DNA of 34,645 nucleotides from Caballeronia sp. SEWSISQ10-4 2 (GTDB lineage Bacteria > Pseudomonadota > Gammaproteobacteria > Burkholderiales > Burkholderiaceae). This document shows, in pieces, positions 34,116 to 34,645 of the stretch (position 1 is its first letter; the number at the start of each line of letters is the position of its first letter). The stretch is taken from assembly GCF_030464885.1 (NCBI RefSeq), contig NZ_JALPRJ010000082.1:1-34645 (forward strand), given 5' to 3'. The notes below the pieces were generated by a model that worked only from the letters and a program-made list of their open reading frames with translations, did no database searches and had not been told where the DNA came from. The translations under genes were made by a program, and so were the position numbers.

Positions 34116-34645
34116 CGGTGGCTAAGGCTTGCATCAACGCCGCCGGCGAAGGCCGATGGCCTCTTGCGCAAGACTCTGTCGCGCAGCGGACTCTAACCGC
34201 ATTTTGCCGCAACCAGCCACCGTTCAGCTTGTCGATTCAGTCCGCCTCAAGGGTTCGCTTCGCCGGACTCACGCCCGCTCTTGACTCGCCAAACCACCCA
34301 CCGAGAATTCGAAAGAGGCGCTACTCTTCTATCTGAAGCGGCTGTGATCGGTGTGGAGGCGCAGCGCGAGTCGGCATCGCGTCCGAAATCGCGGCTTGCG
34401 GCGCGGGAGCGGGCCGTCGGTTGTGGGATAGGTCGCCCGTGAAGACGATGAAGTCAGCTTGTTGCGGGAGGCGCTGTTGACGCCCGAGACGGCTTTCTGC
34501 TGGGCACCTTGTGCGTCGGGTTTTAGCACCCCTCAAAACCCTAGTAGTTGTCTGGCATTTGTATGAAAAATGGTCGGATTGTGTGCCACACTAGCCCGAA
34601 CTTTTACCCGTCAATTAGCCGGAACGCACGTTAGCACTGGGTTTC
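34116..34645. other. Gap at the end of the window
   Basis: No intact gene is visible. A metallophosphoesterase-like fragment lies on the minus strand within it. Confidence 0.4.
34387..34500 (-). pseudogene. Possible metallophosphoesterase remnant
   Basis: A minus-strand frame reads RLPQQADFIVFTGDLSHN, which resembles the GD(x)H metal-binding block of calcineurin-type phosphoesterases (compare ALTIHTGDITH in the gene at 30114). Nothing else of the domain is seen on either side in this frame. The match is short and could be chance. Confidence 0.35.

Noticed and set aside
1..34645. CRISPR arrays, tRNA or rRNA genes, prophage or intact insertion sequences
   Set aside because: No regularly spaced repeats, RNA-gene signatures, transposase or phage structural genes were recognised on either strand.

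Overview
The window looks like part of a secondary replicon or genomic-island stretch of a Burkholderiaceae bacterium (Paraburkholderia/Caballeronia/Burkholderia type). This rests on the high G+C, small secreted DUF4148 proteins, a Burkholderia-type porin remnant, and many LysR/GntR/TetR-controlled catabolic cassettes. I saw no rRNA, tRNA, CRISPR array or intact insertion sequence.

Layout. (1) 1-5.7 kb: a truncated LysR gene, then a sigma-54 activator with three PAS domains and its likely target operon (aldehyde dehydrogenase, SnoaL-like protein, NAD(P)-binding atypical SDR). Near-identical TTGGCG-N6-CGCCAA palindromes lie upstream of both the activator gene and the operon, and the operon has a textbook -24/-12 promoter. 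(2) 5.7-11.7 kb: a second aldehyde dehydrogenase under a TetR repressor whose 18-bp palindrome fills the promoter spacer, then a cupin dioxygenase-like protein and an acyl-CoA ligase, with fragments of an MscS channel, an alpha/beta hydrolase and an unidentified gene. (3) 11.7-20.6 kb: the most interesting part, two adjacent C3-sulfonate modules. The first is suyA-suyB-DAACS transporter-Ldh-type (sulfo)lactate dehydrogenase, divergent from a GntR regulator. The second is a truncated Asp/Glu racemase-cuyA (L-cysteate sulfo-lyase)-DAACS transporter, divergent from a LysR regulator. Both lyases release sulfite and leave pyruvate. The two transporters differ at the position that reads the substrate amino group, in the direction expected for sulfolactate and cysteate. 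(4) 20.7-26.1 kb: a decay zone with 5'-truncated parA, 3'-truncated parB, an intact ECF sigma factor with a broken anti-sigma gene, a broken porin, a cytochrome b561 fragment, two DUF4148 genes and an orphan tatA. (5) 26.9-31.1 kb: a six-gene minus-strand copper-type operon (Tat-signal metallophosphoesterase, cupredoxin, DUF2946, outer-membrane protein, CopC, CopD). (6) 31.4-34.6 kb: a decayed DUF4148 duplicate, a small secreted protein, a DHA2-type MFS exporter interrupted by one in-frame stop, and a trace of another metallophosphoesterase.

Family names come from recognising motifs by eye. No database search was run, so substrate assignments are inferences from family knowledge and neighbourhood.
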